In this document: piece by piece, positions 33,560 to 47,250 of the stretch
How positions within the stretch are numbered: the stretch's first letter is position 1
Layout of the letters: the number at the start of each line of letters is the position of its first letter
Assembly: GCA_022266195.1 (NCBI GenBank)
Contig: WHVY01000008.1
Location: forward strand, 1,798,001 to 1,862,000
Reading direction: 5' to 3'
Origin: Tetranychus cinnabarinus
Taxonomy: Eukaryota; Arthropoda; Arachnida; Trombidiformes; Tetranychidae
DNA length: 64,000 bases
Translations under genes and position numbers: made by a program
The notes under the pieces: model-generated
The model's database searches: none
What the model was told of the DNA's origin: nothing
Seen by the model: the letters and a program-made list of their open reading frames with translations, nothing else

Positions 33560-35724
33560 AACCCATTGTATATAATAATAGACTTTTTTCAATGCAATAA
33601 ATTATTTTGCAATTTAAACAGATTAGCTTGATCATTTTTCGCGAAATTAATCAATTCAGAAATTAATAACAGACAATGTTAACAGAAAAATGAAATTTTT
33701 GTATAAAAACTGAATAATTAATTTTAACAATTAAGCCAAATAAAACCTTGTATCAAAATCTATCAGTCAAATGACTGCAACAAGGTCTTAAAAGTTTTCT
33801 CAGGAATGGAGCAGTTATTTCAATGAGTTGACCCCTTAATGTGTCTTGTTTACTTTGGCTAATCTAAAGGCTAAAGTTAAATCATAAATGGTCTTTTATC
33901 TTGTCTGTTTATTTCCTTTTCATCCTGAATCTTAATCAACCAGGAACAAGTTTAATCAACCTCTTGGAAAAAGGAGAAAGCAAAGGTCTGAAATTGACAG
34001 TTTGACGAGATTTGATGATCAACAGTTTTTGTTTTCTCTGTTGCTACTTTAACAAAAACCAAATCCAAATTGAATCTTGGCATGATTGGTTGTTACTAAT
34101 TTGGTCATATGTTGATCCGTTCCGATGAAATTCATCATTATAAAAATGATCCCAAAAGAGACTACAAAAGATTGATAAAAGTGTAAGTCAAAAAGGCTTG
34201 AAAATTCTGTAGAAAAAAGAAGAAGAAGAAGAAGTAGAAAAGTAAAGGATAGGAAAAGGGAAAGGGAAGGGATAAAGATAAAGAGTAAGAAATGGAAGAG
34301 AAAATGATGATTATAATGATAATAAAAGGAAAAAGTGCTGGAATTCTGACTAGATAGTTTTGGGAAAGGAAAATGTTGATTCTGTTCATCTTATTCAAAG
34401 TTATATTCAATGGGCTTAGAATGATGAAAATAGGAGAAACCAAGGAAACCAATTATCTTTATCTTCTCACTCCCAGCTCATCATCCAACTATCTTTTATC
34501 TTCAACCTTTTTTACTTCATGAAACTCACTCAACTTCCTATTCTAACAGGTTTCAATTCATCATCTCAATTCATCTTCAATCTTCATCTATTCCATTCTC
34601 TCTTTCTCTCTCTCTCTTTCCATTAAATCGATATTAAGGAGAGTGATGACAATGATGATGATGATTGGCATCATCAGGGAAAAAGAGTGTAAGAAATAAA
34701 ATGAAAGCAAAGTTATGTTGAAGAGGTTCAAGAAAATGACTTGACATTCCTTAGAGGACTTTTCAAACTATCTTTCCAACCTCAACAGTTAAGATCAATT
34801 CTCAATTTATTTTTTATTCATATTATTTATTATTATTATTCATCTTTATCATCATCACCATCATCATCAACAACATTATCCTAACTATTATTATCAACAT
34901 TATTAGCCGAAAGAATCTCTCGATTGAGAAGGTTAAATGATCCCAAGTAAACAATCTTACCTTCACTTCACATTGAATAACAATGGTAAACCTAAGAATA
35001 GAAATTAACCGTTCAAACAGGTTTTCTAGTGAACCAGCAAAATATCATTTAATTAAATAACCTTCCAATAAAGCGACTTCAATCAATCTTTAATCAATCA
35101 TTAAACTAGTCTAATGTAAATAAATCATCTAAACAATGAAAATCACTTTTAAATTAAACTTTAAAATGACTATTTCTTGAATATTGTCTGTCAGGTCCAA
35201 GCTTATGACAAGATATTTACACAGGTATAACAATGTCTTCTGTTGGTCAACAATTTTTTTACTTATGATTTGTGTCATTTAATACTAACTGTGATTATTA
35301 TGATTATAATGAGGAGTGAAACTGGGAGTGTTTAGTGATTATAATTTGATGATAAAAGTTCTATAATCAAGATTGATTGTTAAACGCAGTCTCAATTGTG
35401 ATTGATAATCAATGGATGCATCCATTGAACCTGTTGAAATGATCACACTATTGTCAGTTTAACCTTTTAACCTAACCAATTTAAACTCTCAATTTGTTTC
35501 TTCAAACTTTCTTTACAATTTTTTTGTACAACATTTATTAATTGTTCATCATTTCAAATTAAATAACCAGAAAAAAGGGTAAAAAAACTGGTTCCACAAA
35601 AAGCACAAGTTGCTTCCAATGTAAAGTAAACTTGAAAACACACAAAACCTTTCCAATTGTTTCGACAAAACTGTTTAATTGCTGCACAAATTTTACCAAA
35701 AGTTAACATCTAACTGTGATCAAC
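33560..35724. other. Intergenic, upstream of VMAT
   Basis: About 2.2 kb without recognisable genes. Purine-rich AAG repeats at about 34210-34350 and pyrimidine-rich/ATC-rich tracts around 34590-34620 and 34840-34880 are low complexity. The 3' part should hold the VMAT promoter and 5' UTR. Confidence 0.5.
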
Positions 35725-38700
35725 ATGACTGGTGATTCAAATTATCAGGGTTACAATATGATTGGTAAAGTTGTTACGTTAGTCAAAAGTTGGAGAGGAT
35801 CAAGAAAATTACTTGTCGTAATTGTTGCAATTGCCATCTTTTTGGATAACATGTTGTTAACCTGTGTTGGTAAGTAATTAATTTCACTCTAAATTGTAAA
35901 TTAACACTGAAAGTGATCAACACTTGAAATGGTCAAACATTAAGTCAATATTTGACCAAAAATGAATCCAAACCCAAACCAGTTTATCATGAAAATGAGG
36001 AATCAATCAGAGCCAGTCAATAGGTTATAAATCAACTTTCAGATTAACATTGTATTTTCAATGTAAATGATTTATGTTGATATTAAATGATGAACCTTAA
36101 TCAATCACTGAATATATATAAAAATGAAATTTTCATTAAGTGCATTATCCAAGTTGAAATCAAATTGATGGTGAAAAAATTCAAATTACAACAATAAATC
36201 ACATTTATCTTTAGATTGATCAACTGATGTACAATTGAATACACTTTACATTGAAATGTTTATTTTCATTGAAACATTGGGAGAAATATTTTTACAATTA
36301 TTTAATTGTTTGCTTTATTTTAAATTTCATTTCAGTGCCAATAATACCAGCTTTTTTGTATGAAACTCATCATACTGAGAAGATGATTAAACTAAATGCA
36401 AGTCGATTGTTAACCACAACTTCAACCACAACCAATTCACCTGAAGAAACTCCAATATTGATAAGTTCACTTGAAAATCAATTAGCAAATAGTAATGTTA
36501 ATAATAAGTTTAATAGCAATACCAACAATGTAAGAAGTAATAATAGGAAAAGTTTCAAGTCAATGGACAGTTTTCATGGTAATGCTGAGTGTACTTGTCC
36601 AACAAATGTTATCTCATCCTCTGGTACTACAAGCTCATCAATAACCTCACCATCATCCTATGAAACCACAACTGAATTGATGACTCCTGAAAAAGAGGCT
36701 AAACAATTAAAGCATAAAGAGTTGGTCGAGGAATCAACTGAAGTCGGAGTTTTATTTGCTTCTAAGCCAGTTATTCAAGCAATTACAAATCCCTTCATCG
36801 GACCATTGACCAATAAGTAATCAACTATCTCTTTACCCTTGCGAAAACCCATTTTCATCAACTATTAACATTAACAATTATCATCATCCATACTTGGTTG
36901 GACAGTGATATTCAGTTGGGATTGATAAAACAATTGTCAGTTCAACTGTTGACAGTTTACAATATCAATCGCTTTTCATTATTATATTATATTTTCATCA
37001 TTATTCTGGTTAATTCACTTTCTTTCTTAATCTCCTTATTAAATGAACACAATTTAAGGTGATTGTAAAAGGAGTGGAGATAATAATGGGATTGAAACAT
37101 TGAACAGTCAACCTTCAAGTGTTGCTCTTTTTTTTCCTCCTCCATATTTTTGCTTCACTGACCATTTCAATGGACCCATTATTATACTATTATTATCATC
37201 ATTATTGTCCTTTTCCTTCACCCAATGATAATAATCATCTTCAGCATCATTTCCATCTTCTTATTCATCCTCTTGCTCATCATCTTATTCATTGCCATTT
37301 TGATCGCCTTTAAAATCCATTGAATATGTTACATGATCATGTTAATGTTGTTATTGAAATCAGCATCTTTTTCCCTTCACTTTGATTGCCAATTTATTTA
37401 CACCATTTACAGCTTTTATCAAATTTTACTTTTCATTTCATTGTGTTCACTATTCACCTAAATTGTGATCAATTCAATTGACAATTTACTTTTCCTTTTT
37501 CTCCTCGATATTTATTCACATTTTATTAACTGCCATTTTGCTCTCCTTTTTTTACTGCCAACCTAAATTATTGTTTATAATTTAAGCCATTATTTTATTC
37601 AGTTGCAATTGAATCATCTCAATTTACCTTATATGATTCACTAATCACTGTTTGTTTGGGTTGAAAAATCTCATCCATTTTGCTTGTCTCAAAAATCAAA
37701 CATTCAACTTTGTATGGATTGCTTTAACCTATTCAGTCTATGATTGATTGCACATAGGAATCAGCTTTAACATGGCTTCACTCACTCGTTATAATTAAGA
37801 TTGATTGATATAATACTTTGATAATTAGTTAATTAATTCATCTGTAAACTGCCAAAATCAAGTAATCAAATAATTTACCAGCAAAGTTCAACAGTCATTG
37901 ACGACAATGGAAGCACTCCTTTTCCTATCAATGATATTTTCAATAATCAATCCCCTTTATTGATTGTTTGTTTGTTTCCTTCTTTCAGAATTGGATATTC
38001 AATTCCCATGTTTGCTGGATTCTTAATAATGTTTCTATCAACATTGAGTAAGTATAAAGTAACATAAAAAAAAGACTAATAACTAAAACATTATATCAGT
38101 CTTGAATTTTGTGAATGGGAAACCCTATTTAAAAAATGTATATATTTAGTATCTATTTGTAAACCCAAAGGATTTGATTGAATGGAAGCAACAAAATAGC
38201 TATTCACATAGACTAATTGTTCTGACTGATAAATCAGTTGTCAGCCAATAGATAATTGGTTTAATCATTGATATAGATCAGGAAACAATTAAGCCTTATT
38301 CTGGTCAAACATTGTTGACTTTATAATTATTTACATTCAACTTGTTGCCTTGGTTAAGGGTCATTTCCTAGCTCAATAGTAACTTATTGTATTGACATTG
38401 AGTTGCTATTTTCTTGCTAAATCAAATTCATCAATTAGATTATTAGATAACCATGAAGGTATAAAGAATCTACCAAATAAGAAATTCTAATATTACATGG
38501 AAATAGTAATGAAAGTAGCTGCTGTTAGATTGACAATTGTTTCATCAATGCTTTTTCATCCATTTTATTCCAGTTTTTGCCGTCGGTAAATCATATCCAT
38601 TGTTGTTAATAGCAAGATCCCTTCAGGGTGTCGGCTCAGCGTGTACTTCAGTCGCTGGTATGGGAATGCTGGCTGAAAGATATCCAGATGACCGTGAACG

Positions 38701-41536
38701 AGGTAACGCCATGGCAATAGCTCTTGGTGGGTTAGCTTTAGGTGTCTTAATCGGACCTCCTTTCGGTGGGATCATGTATGAGTTTGTTGGCCGAGCTTCA
38801 CCTTTCCTGGTCCTGTCAGCTTTGGCATTGCTAGATGGAGGTAAGCAAAAGACAATTTAGTTTATACAATGAAATCAAAATTTTTAGTGGCTCTTGTATA
38901 ATCAGAATCAAATTACTCACATTTAGATTGCTATTTACTCATCTTGTTTGCTTTTGACCGTATTTTGTTTGCATTTCTTGTAATAATGTTTAAAGTCATC
39001 GTAATTTAATCCATATTCAGTTGTGCATCTATTGGAAAAGAGAATGAAATTATTATTTTGATAATCTGTATTCATTAAGTCATCATTTATTCATGTTAAA
39101 TAGAGATGAAATAAATTTAATGACAATCAAAGTTAAACCTTTGAAACAATTGACTTTGAAATGGGTAGATTCAATGTAAATGTTTACGTTAATGGATAAA
39201 GTCTGAGTAAAAAACAAAGGACGATGTCAGATGTATTTGCTTTGAAAACATTATCATTAATCGTTGTTTCATAAATTGTGAATGGATTAATTGTTTTGTT
39301 AAAAGTAGAATGAAGGGAAATGAATTAAAGTTAATCGGATTAAGATGAATGAAGGCAAGAAATGTTTGCTGTCAAAAATGTTCACAGTTCAAGTGATTGA
39401 GTTATCTTATACCCTTTACTTGTTTCATCTGATGTTGATACCAACTATTATTGGGTTCAACATGTGGAAACCTTAGACTCTCTACACTCAATCAATCGAT
39501 TTATGCTTTGATGAAAGGTGAACGGAAGGAGATGATGAAGATGATAGGGAAAACAGGGAAGAAAATGAAAAAGAATAGATAAAAAAAGGAAGATATCATA
39601 TAACTTTACAATGTAAAGGGATGAGTAATTTTCTTAAGGAAACATGAACATTCATTTTTGTTCCTCAGTTAACTCAATTTAACTTTGCTGCTAGGAGATA
39701 ATTCATTTCATCTAGCCATCATTTAACTAATATCAATAGTTGAATTGTAATTCCCAGTTAACGACACCTTGGTATGATCCTTGGTATTCCTCTGGTTGTT
39801 ACAGTTGTTTTCATTATAACACTCAACTTAAGACACTTACCTCTACATTAAATAATGATTCAACACAAGTTTAAATTGCTTAAAATTACACCGAAAGCTA
39901 GTTAATTATCTTACTTTGATTAAACATTATGGTTAAACACATTTTAAAAGTTAATTTATTTAATTGAACATTAATTAGAACTCATTAGAAAGCATTAAGT
40001 AAATATCTGTTTAAAAAAGGATAATTTTTGTATCTATCTTTAGTTAGGACTGAGAAATGCGAATCTTAGATTTATCCAATCAATCCATTTAGATCCAATC
40101 ATGTCCAGCTGTTTTTCAATTGTTCTAGTTTGATATTATTTTTTATTTACTTCAGCTCTATTAGAGGCAATTAATTATGTTTTTTTTATATTTTCAGTTC
40201 TTCAATTATTTGTGCTTCAGCCTGCAGTTACTCCGGATCCACAGGAAGGTGCATCGATATTAACTTTAATTAAAGATCCATATATATTGGTTGCTGCTGG
40301 AGCAATTACTTTCGCTAATGTTGGCATTGGAATTCTTGAACCAGCTCTTCCTCTTTGGATGATGGATACAATGAATGCTCCAAATTGGGAACAAGGAGCT
40401 GCTTTTCTTCCAGCCTCAATATCATATTTAATAGGAACCAATGTTTTTGGTCCATTGGGTCACAAAATGGGTCGATGGCTTGCTTCAATGATTGGTATTA
40501 TTGCCATTGGATGCGCTCTTATTTATGTGAGTTGTGGTCGATTCAATCAATTAAAACACGAGCATTATAAATTTTAATCTCTCCTTATTTTCCATCAATC
40601 CAGATTCCTATGGCTACAAGTTTTGAACAATTAATTTTACCAAATGGTGTGATTGGTTTTTCCATTGGTTAGTTAATTTTTCTACTAAATTGTAATATTT
40701 TTCTTCGACAAATTCAAGAATTAATCTTATCTGAATCATCAAATTTTATCATTTAGGAATGGTGGATTCATCAATGATGCCAATGCTAGGTTATTTGGTT
40801 GATATCAGACACAAATCAATTTATGGTAATGTCTACGCAATTGGTGATGTTGCTTTTTGTGTTGGATTTATATTTGGTAAGATATTTACTTTGTTTAATG
40901 ACAATTCAAAAATTGTAGCTGACAGGTCAATCATGACAGGTATTTTAAGGTAATTTTTTCAAGTAAAACGCTGCTTTTTGATTTATTAAATTTTCAAATG
41001 AGATAACCAAACAATTTAAATTAGCAGAATATTATATTAGTTAATCAAATTTAACAATCAATTGAATGTTAGCATTATTTTGTCATTAAATTTATATTTT
41101 TTATCATAATTGTTACTTTAATTTGCATTTTGTCTTTTGGCTCATTTATCACGCTAATTTGTATCTATTTTTAGGTCCTTTTCTTAGTGGAACTATGCTT
41201 CGTTTGTTTGGTTTTGAAGGATTGGTAACAATTACTGCCTCGCTTTGTTTCATGTTTGCACCATTTATGTTACTCCTGAGGAAACCTCCAGCAATTGCCG
41301 AGAATCAGGTAAATCATCAAATGCTTGCATATTCAACTGAAAAATACTCACAGCAATTAAATTTACATCACAAATTGCTATAATTTATTGAATTCAATGA
41401 ATAAATAACGTTTTATTTGTCATTTCAGTCCTTATTACAAGATGTGGCCGTGAAGTATGTTAATTATACCAATGAATTGACACCTGAAGAGGAGATGGCT
41501 GCCAAAAAGAATAGTTCAACACCTCTTGTTCCTTAA
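35725..41536 (+). CDS. VMAT: Vesicular monoamine transporter (SLC18 family)
   Basis: Nine exons: 35725-35869, 36336-36816, 37989-38047, 38574-38840, 40198-40526, 40604-40667, 40757-40876, 41175-41308, 41429-41536; 568 residues. This 12-TM proton antiporter loads dopamine, octopamine, tyramine or serotonin into synaptic vesicles. Landmarks: TM1 IFLDNMLLTCVVPIIPAFLY with the essential Asp, a long luminal loop (~60-205, Asn/Ser/Thr-rich with the sequon NAS), RSLQGVGS, ERGNAMAIALGGLALGVLIGPPFG, EPALPLWMMDTM, FLPASISYLIGTN and HKMGRW. YLVDIRH and AIGDVAF keep the two late-TM aspartates needed for transport. FLPASISYLIGTN marks it as VMAT, not the acetylcholine transporter. The C-terminus is short, with an acidic motif (TPEEEMAAKK). 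Introns of 0.4-1.4 kb are longer than in the housekeeping genes. Confidence 0.95.
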
Positions 41537-42206
41537 TCATTTAAATTCCAAATAAATCGCCATTGATTGTCTTGATTGAGTGACTGTTAAAATAAGTGAT
41601 TGATTTATCTTAAATAAGTGATTTCAATACTCATGCCAAAATGTAAGCTAATTTACTGCTCTTAACCTAATGTTGGTGATATTATTAATATGTGCAAACA
41701 AGCAAAAAAAACATTGATTTGATTTACTTTGTGAAACAAAAATTATTCATTATTAGACACACACACACATTTAAAGTCAAACGCTAGGCAAACCAAAAAA
41801 AACGTTTGACAAAAACTAAGCAAAAGAATTGAGTAAATCAAAAGATAAATGTTATGTATAACTAACACAGAAAAGTAATCCAAATGGAATCAAATAATTT
41901 GATTGTAAAACGTTTTCTTTCTGATAAACTAATGTGTATTAATGACAATGTCTGTGATTTCAATTATTGTATTTATGCTAATAAAACAAAACTTGGCCCA
42001 ATATTCAATGGAACTAACAATTGATGAAAAAATACGCAACTTCAACAATCAAGAGTCAAAAAAGTAAAGAAATGAGATAATAGCAACTCAACAATCTAAA
42101 CACTGGTACAATTAAAAGGTAAAGTTTAAATAAAATCCATAAGCAGTCAAAAAATTGATTTTTCTAACGTTTAATCAAATGATCAATCGGATTAATCAAA
42201 AGAAAT
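41537..42206. other. VMAT 3' UTR and intergenic
   Basis: Contains the VMAT 3' UTR and a short AC repeat at 41757-41769. No coding sequence recognised. Confidence 0.5.
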
Positions 42207-42212
42207 AAAAAA
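42207..42212 (-). terminator. RNA polymerase III terminator of tRNA-Cys
   Basis: Six T residues on the minus strand starting two bases after the tRNA discriminator base, the standard pol III stop signal. Confidence 0.85.
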
Positions 42213-42213
42213 T

Positions 42214-42285
42214 AGGGGACGCCCGGGATTGAACCAGGGACCTCTCGATCTGCAGTCGAATGCTCTACCACTGAGCTACATCCCC
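42214..42285 (-). tRNA. tRNA-Cys: tRNA-Cys (anticodon GCA)
   Basis: The minus strand folds into a standard 72-nt cloverleaf without intron. Acceptor stem GGGGATG pairs with CGTCCCC (one G-U), the D arm is GCTCAGTGGTAGAGC, the anticodon loop is CTGCAGA with GCA in the middle, and the T arm is CCTGGTTCAATCCCGGG. The discriminator base is U, the known identity element for cysteine tRNAs. Internal A box (TAGCTCAGTGG) and B box (GGTTCAATCCC) promoters are intact. Confidence 0.97.
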
Positions 42286-42627
42286 TTTCCTATACGATTT
42301 ATGATTATTTTCTGAGTACATCAATTTCAAGCTTTTGATTGAATGACAAATTATGTTTTTTGATCATTTAATTTTCATTAAATTATCTGTTTTGATGTGT
42401 AAATGGTTTCGGATGCGCTTATTTTATTAAGGCTGAGATATTCACTGAGATTAGGCTTTTAGTAAACTGCTGATGAGTGTTTCTATGATTGTTTGAATGT
42501 CTTTTTGATTTAGCATTGAAATGGTTTGGATACTTTTGGTCTATGATATGAATGCGTTTTTAATGGTCAACTTTGATACATTATTTATGTAAATGTTGGA
42601 TGTGTGTCTGTGTTTTTGATGAGATGG

Positions 42628-44885
42628 TTACTTTTTGTGTCCCCAGTGATCTTTGTGGTGATGCTTGTGTTGGTGCTTATGGTTGAACTTTCCGTGGTGA
42701 TCTTCCTTGTGCATATGCTTATGACCGTGATGATGATCTTCATCATGATTATGTTTCTCGCCGTGCTTATGCTTGTGATTATGCTCTTCCCAGTGTTTGT
42801 GTTCATCATTATGTTTAGCTGTAGAAATAAAGAAAATAAAAACAAGATTAGTTTAATTGCAGTTGTCTTTGTCTAATGATCGGATGGAAATTGATTTATT
42901 GAGAGCAACTTTTATAGCTACGAAAAAGTTATTGGTAAATTTTCATATTTAAAACCACGAAAACTAAAGGTTGCCAATTGGTATCGATAGCTATTAAAAT
43001 TGACCTGATTTGATAAGCAAAAAGGGTTAATGGTAATCGAGATTTTTAACAGGTAAATGGCAAAAGAATGGCAATCAACCCTAACTGTGAACTCTTTTCC
43101 CTTTCAACACTCAATTTTAAAAGTGGAAGGTGAATTATATACAAAGTAAGAATACTTCTCGATTTATCATTTTTCTACACTTAGACTGTAATTATTAAGT
43201 GTGGGGAATAAGTTTCCGCCTTTTTCGAAGGGGTTTACAGTTCCGTCGATTTTTTCTTTCAGTGCCTTTGAGTGTTTTTTCTAATAGAGCGTGTTATCAA
43301 CTATTTGTAGCAATGAAAGGTAAATTTGATTCAATCTCTTTAAACTCACTATAAACTATCAGTATCCTCTGTTATCAATTTCATAAACAGGCCAAAACAT
43401 ATTCTAATGTGAATGAGGCGATTTTACTATCATAATGACGGAAATGAAAAATGGGCTGTAAAATATCATTGCACAGCGCGATTTTCAAGAGACCGATATT
43501 TGAAAAAAGCTCAAAAATCTGTTTTATCGTATTAGAACGGGAATTTTTTTAGCCCGCTCTACTCAATAGACATATTTTCATCGAATTTCTATGACTATGA
43601 ACCTATGGAAACTAGTATTTCTGAAGAGAGGCTCAATGAAGATGAAAAACCGAAAAACCACCTCGAAAGTTTGATTGACCTGAGAAATATACACCATAGC
43701 CTTCCAGTCACTTTGCATGTGCTAGTGCAATCCTTTCGTCTTTAAACAAATTTCAAACTTTTACTAAAAAAGGCTGAAACTTATTCCCACACCTCACATC
43801 ATTGCTCGCTATGGGTTTCAAATTGGTTAATTAACTTACCTTCATGTTTGTGTTTCTCTTCGTGCCCGTGCTTCTCTTTATGGTCAGCCTTATGATCATG
43901 CCAGTGGTAATGATCATGATCATGTCTTTTTGTTCATGTTGGAAGTAGAGAGAGAATTAAAAATTAAATTATAATCGAATACAATGATGTAGAATTATTT
44001 TGACAAAGAATCAGCGCCATCTGGCGGCTTTTAGTTGGAATCTTGCTGAAATGATCAAAAAACTTATCAAATGATTTTCTAATTGTGGCTGATTATGATT
44101 AGTTCATCTGTCCCTTGAGTTAAAACTCAACAATAAACAATTATCATCGATAAAAAGCTCAAAAATTCGACAACAAAATATTGCGATCTCTTAGTTGCCA
44201 ACTGATTTTTTTGTCAAAATGAGTCGGAATTCACTGTAACAGGATAATTAACACCTTTAACTTTTCAACAAGCTCCATAAACTTGATTTGTAGATAGACA
44301 AGCTGTACTAATTTGATATTCGGGTTCATTGACGTTAATTTCAATTCAAGTGACAAATTTTATGTATAGTTAACTTCATTTATGTCAGTTAACTGATTTT
44401 TCCATAGATGAAGCTAAATACATGACAGCTAACATCAAACCAAGTTTACTAAAGTCAAGTTGGACAATTTTAAAAGTATCTATGGATTGTAATTACTTAC
44501 CTATGCTTATAATACATATGCTTGGGTTTACCTAGAAAATTAAGGGAAGAAATAGAGAAAATAATTAGTTAACCATTCAGATAATAATTAGCTGATGGGA
44601 CAAGTAAAGAAATAGCGAAAGAAAATATCAAGACAAGCTTTCACTCCATTGTAAATCCATTGAGAATCACTAAAACCGGATTGAAACACTTTTTGATGTA
44701 AAATTATTAGAAACTTTTTTGTCTAACAATTAAGTCCAGCACACACTTTAAACACAACAATTGAAACAATATAAAATGTTGAATAAAAATCACAAAATTA
44801 AAATCTTACCCCAGCTATCAGCTGATGTTTTAGTAATAACAACCATAAAGATGGCTGCAGCCAAAAGGACAAGAGACTTGTTCAT
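42628..44885 (-). CDS. Secreted histidine-rich protein
   Basis: No family recognised. Four exons with consistent phases (1, 2, 1): 44885-44810, 44531-44501, 43925-43840 and 42818-42628; 127 residues. Exon 1 encodes a signal peptide (MNKSLVLLAAAIFMVVITKTSADSW). The mature protein is about 38 His in roughly 100 residues, spaced mostly as HxH and with Lys, Asp and Glu between (HDHDHYHWHDHKADH, KHGEKHNHDEDHHHGHKHMH). There are no cysteines. Such sequences bind zinc, copper or nickel ions or haem, and act as buffers, cuticle or salivary proteins; which applies here is unknown. The last intron contains an inverted-repeat element at 43198-43793. The opposite strand also has an open frame, an artefact of the repeated CAY/AAR codons. 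Confidence 0.85.
43198..43793. mobile_element. Mariner-like non-autonomous element in intron
   Basis: The left end starts AGTGTGGGGAATAAGTTTC and continues CGCCTTTTT; the right end is its reverse complement (AAAAAGGCTGAAACTTATT then CCCACAC) with one base missing and one mismatch, about 27-28 bp in all. The total length is about 596 bp. The interior has no intact open frame, so it cannot move by itself. The terminal AATAAGTTT core resembles mariner family ends. TA is present before the left end but not clearly after the right, so the copy is degraded. Confidence 0.65.
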
Positions 44886-46431
44886 TTTTTTATTCAGACG
44901 ATGAAAACTAACTAACTGAAATGTTGTTGCTTTAGCACTTGATAAATAAGTAACTACAAAACTGAAAAATTTCTGGTTAAATAGATTCGAAGAAAAGCCA
45001 AATTGTTCAATTGTACATAATAATAGACATACAACACACAAAAAAAGGACGGACTAATCTTATCCGTAACCAACTGACTCTCTCTACTTTGCCCTTTAGT
45101 CACCAACCTCTTAAACTCCTTCCCATTTGTTTTTAACTAAATCAATTGATTAGTTTAAAGTGAAAGATCGTTGATTTAGGTTCCGTTAGTAGTGAAAACT
45201 ACCAATTCTGATTGTAATCATCTACCAAATCGAAAGTCCGTGAAATTGTTTAACAGATTAACTTAATTATCGCCAATTTTAATTTAGTCAATTTTATTAC
45301 CCACTTTCAATTTTCCCTCTCTAACAAGTCTGTTGTTGTTATGCTGTAAATAAATATAAATGCATATCTATTGTTGTTACCAGTAAAACCGTTGATTAGC
45401 TTATCCGGCTGATCGTTTTTGATCATTTAATTTACTTGTCTCCTCTTAAAATTAATCAACTCATTGTAATAGACAATAATTATTGTCAAAAACGTAATCG
45501 ATCTTGAAATGGCGAAAAAAAAATCCTAACAAAATCAGGAATCAACAAGCTTACAGCAAACAAGCTTTCAACTCAAGTATGAATGTGAGACTTCAATCAA
45601 CAGGAACAAATCAACAATTAAAAGGAATCAATCCAATCATAATCATAATCTTAAAGCCATTCTACCTGAAAAAATCAATTTAAACCTAATTAACCCATAT
45701 ATTTAAAAATTTTGTAGACAAAATTAATGACAATTGTAATGATCAAAAATGAGAGCTGCTCTAATGTTTAACAATTTACAATTGATCAACTCTAATTGAT
45801 TGAAATTGGATGTTCATTGTCATCTACAGATCAATCCGTCTAAATGTTAAATCAATAAGACATAATTCAACTGTAAACATTAAAATTAGTTACTATTTTC
45901 AATTATTCAATAGCTAAGATACTTTGAAAGTCTTGTCTATGCTTGACACTTGATTGCAGTTTAAATTGCATGTTTATTTTGTTAACAAAGTGTACTTTGA
46001 TAATCACTTCATAATTAACTGAATCAATTGTTGTTAAATCATTGTTCAATCCTTATTTAGTAACAAAATTGAAAAATCATTTAGATGGAGAGACTTCCGT
46101 AACTAAAAATCTTCATCAGCTGTAGTCAATTACAATATGATTACAATTTTGTGCGACACGCAATCAAATTAACTATTTAGATTTATTGAAACTAAATCAA
46201 ATTACCATGCAGAAGCACAATACTCAAGCCTTTTCGCACATTAACCCATATCTAATATGGCGTTTCAGAGTTTCTGGAAAACAAATGATCCAATCAATAC
46301 TCAAGCTTCAATATGGACAATCATCTTTACACAAATCGTCTTTTCATCGCATTTTTTGTGTTTATCAAACAATTCAACTCTTGGTAGTTTTATAAATACT
46401 TATTGATCTTACGAGAAGTGTAAAGAAATTA
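44886..46431. other. Intergenic, no gene recognised
   Basis: Upstream region of the histidine-rich gene followed by AT-rich sequence. Short open frames near 46190-46395 look like decayed sequence rather than a gene. Confidence 0.45.
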
Positions 46432-47250
46432 CTAGTTCAGCTCAAGATTCTGAGCTTTCGACTGTTTTTTGTTCATCATTCCATTCGTTTCGAGTTTTAA
46501 AAAAACAAAATGAATTTCAAGTTTAAAATGTTCATCACCTCCTGAAACTGTGATTATTGGGTGATCAATGCAAAAGATATTTACTTCATTTTCAATCTCA
46601 AAATATTCTTCTAAATGTTTCCAGCTTATGAGACCGGTCAATCAAAATGCTCTCTACTCTCGTTGGCTATCAGGTATCCTACATCAGTAATCTTGAATGA
46701 GGGTTGCCTAAACCCATGGACAGTGAGTCGACCCTATTTAGGTAAATGATCATCATCTTGTACCGACCCAAGCGTTATCAACTTTGCTTACAACTTGTTA
46801 AGGTTCAAACAATGAGTTACATAGCCGATTGGTGTTGGACCAGCTTCATTAAACAATCGAAATTCATTTCGTAAAATAATTTGTCCAGATTATCCAATCT
46901 CAAATATCTAATATAATTTTTGGATGTGACAACTGAAAATTTACAAAACATACAAATTGCAAGTTTTGTTTGGTCAATCTTGAGATTTAATTTCAGTTCA
47001 GTCTTCAAAGGTAAAAAATGATAGATTCCGATGTTTACTATTTTAAAATTCATCAAAACATGATATCAATATCAATCATTTTTATTCATTCTCTAAATAA
47101 GTTTATGTGATTGATCTGAGATTCGTTATCTCCATCTTCAATAAATCGCAAAATATTCAAACTAGACTTTTTCCTTGACTCTTCAAATGTCTTAAAATTG
47201 AAATCACAAAATTTTCAATAAGGGGATTTGTTTGGTCAATTCATGTTGCC
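46432..47250 (-). pseudogene. Decayed protein-coding remnant, unrecognised
   Basis: Several adjoining minus-strand open stretches look protein-like but are separated by stops and frame changes: an upstream piece with FIEDGDNESQINHINLF, a middle piece (46817-47056) with LPLKTELKLNLKIDQTKL and YIRYLRLDNLDKLFYEMNF, and a downstream piece (46432-46641) with WKHLEEYFEIENEVNIFCI. The regular Leu pattern recalls leucine-rich-repeat or F-box/LRR proteins, which are numerous in spider mites, but this is only a guess. No start codon, splice structure or intact frame could be assembled. Confidence 0.35.

Noticed and set aside
34162..34452. Minus-strand open frame rich in Phe/Ser/Leu/Ile
   Set aside because: Translation of purine-rich low-complexity DNA; no start context or homology seen.
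42604..42876. Plus-strand hydrophobic 90-codon frame
   Set aside because: Antisense of the His-rich exon (CAY codons read as Val/Met/Leu); the minus strand has signal peptide and splice sites.
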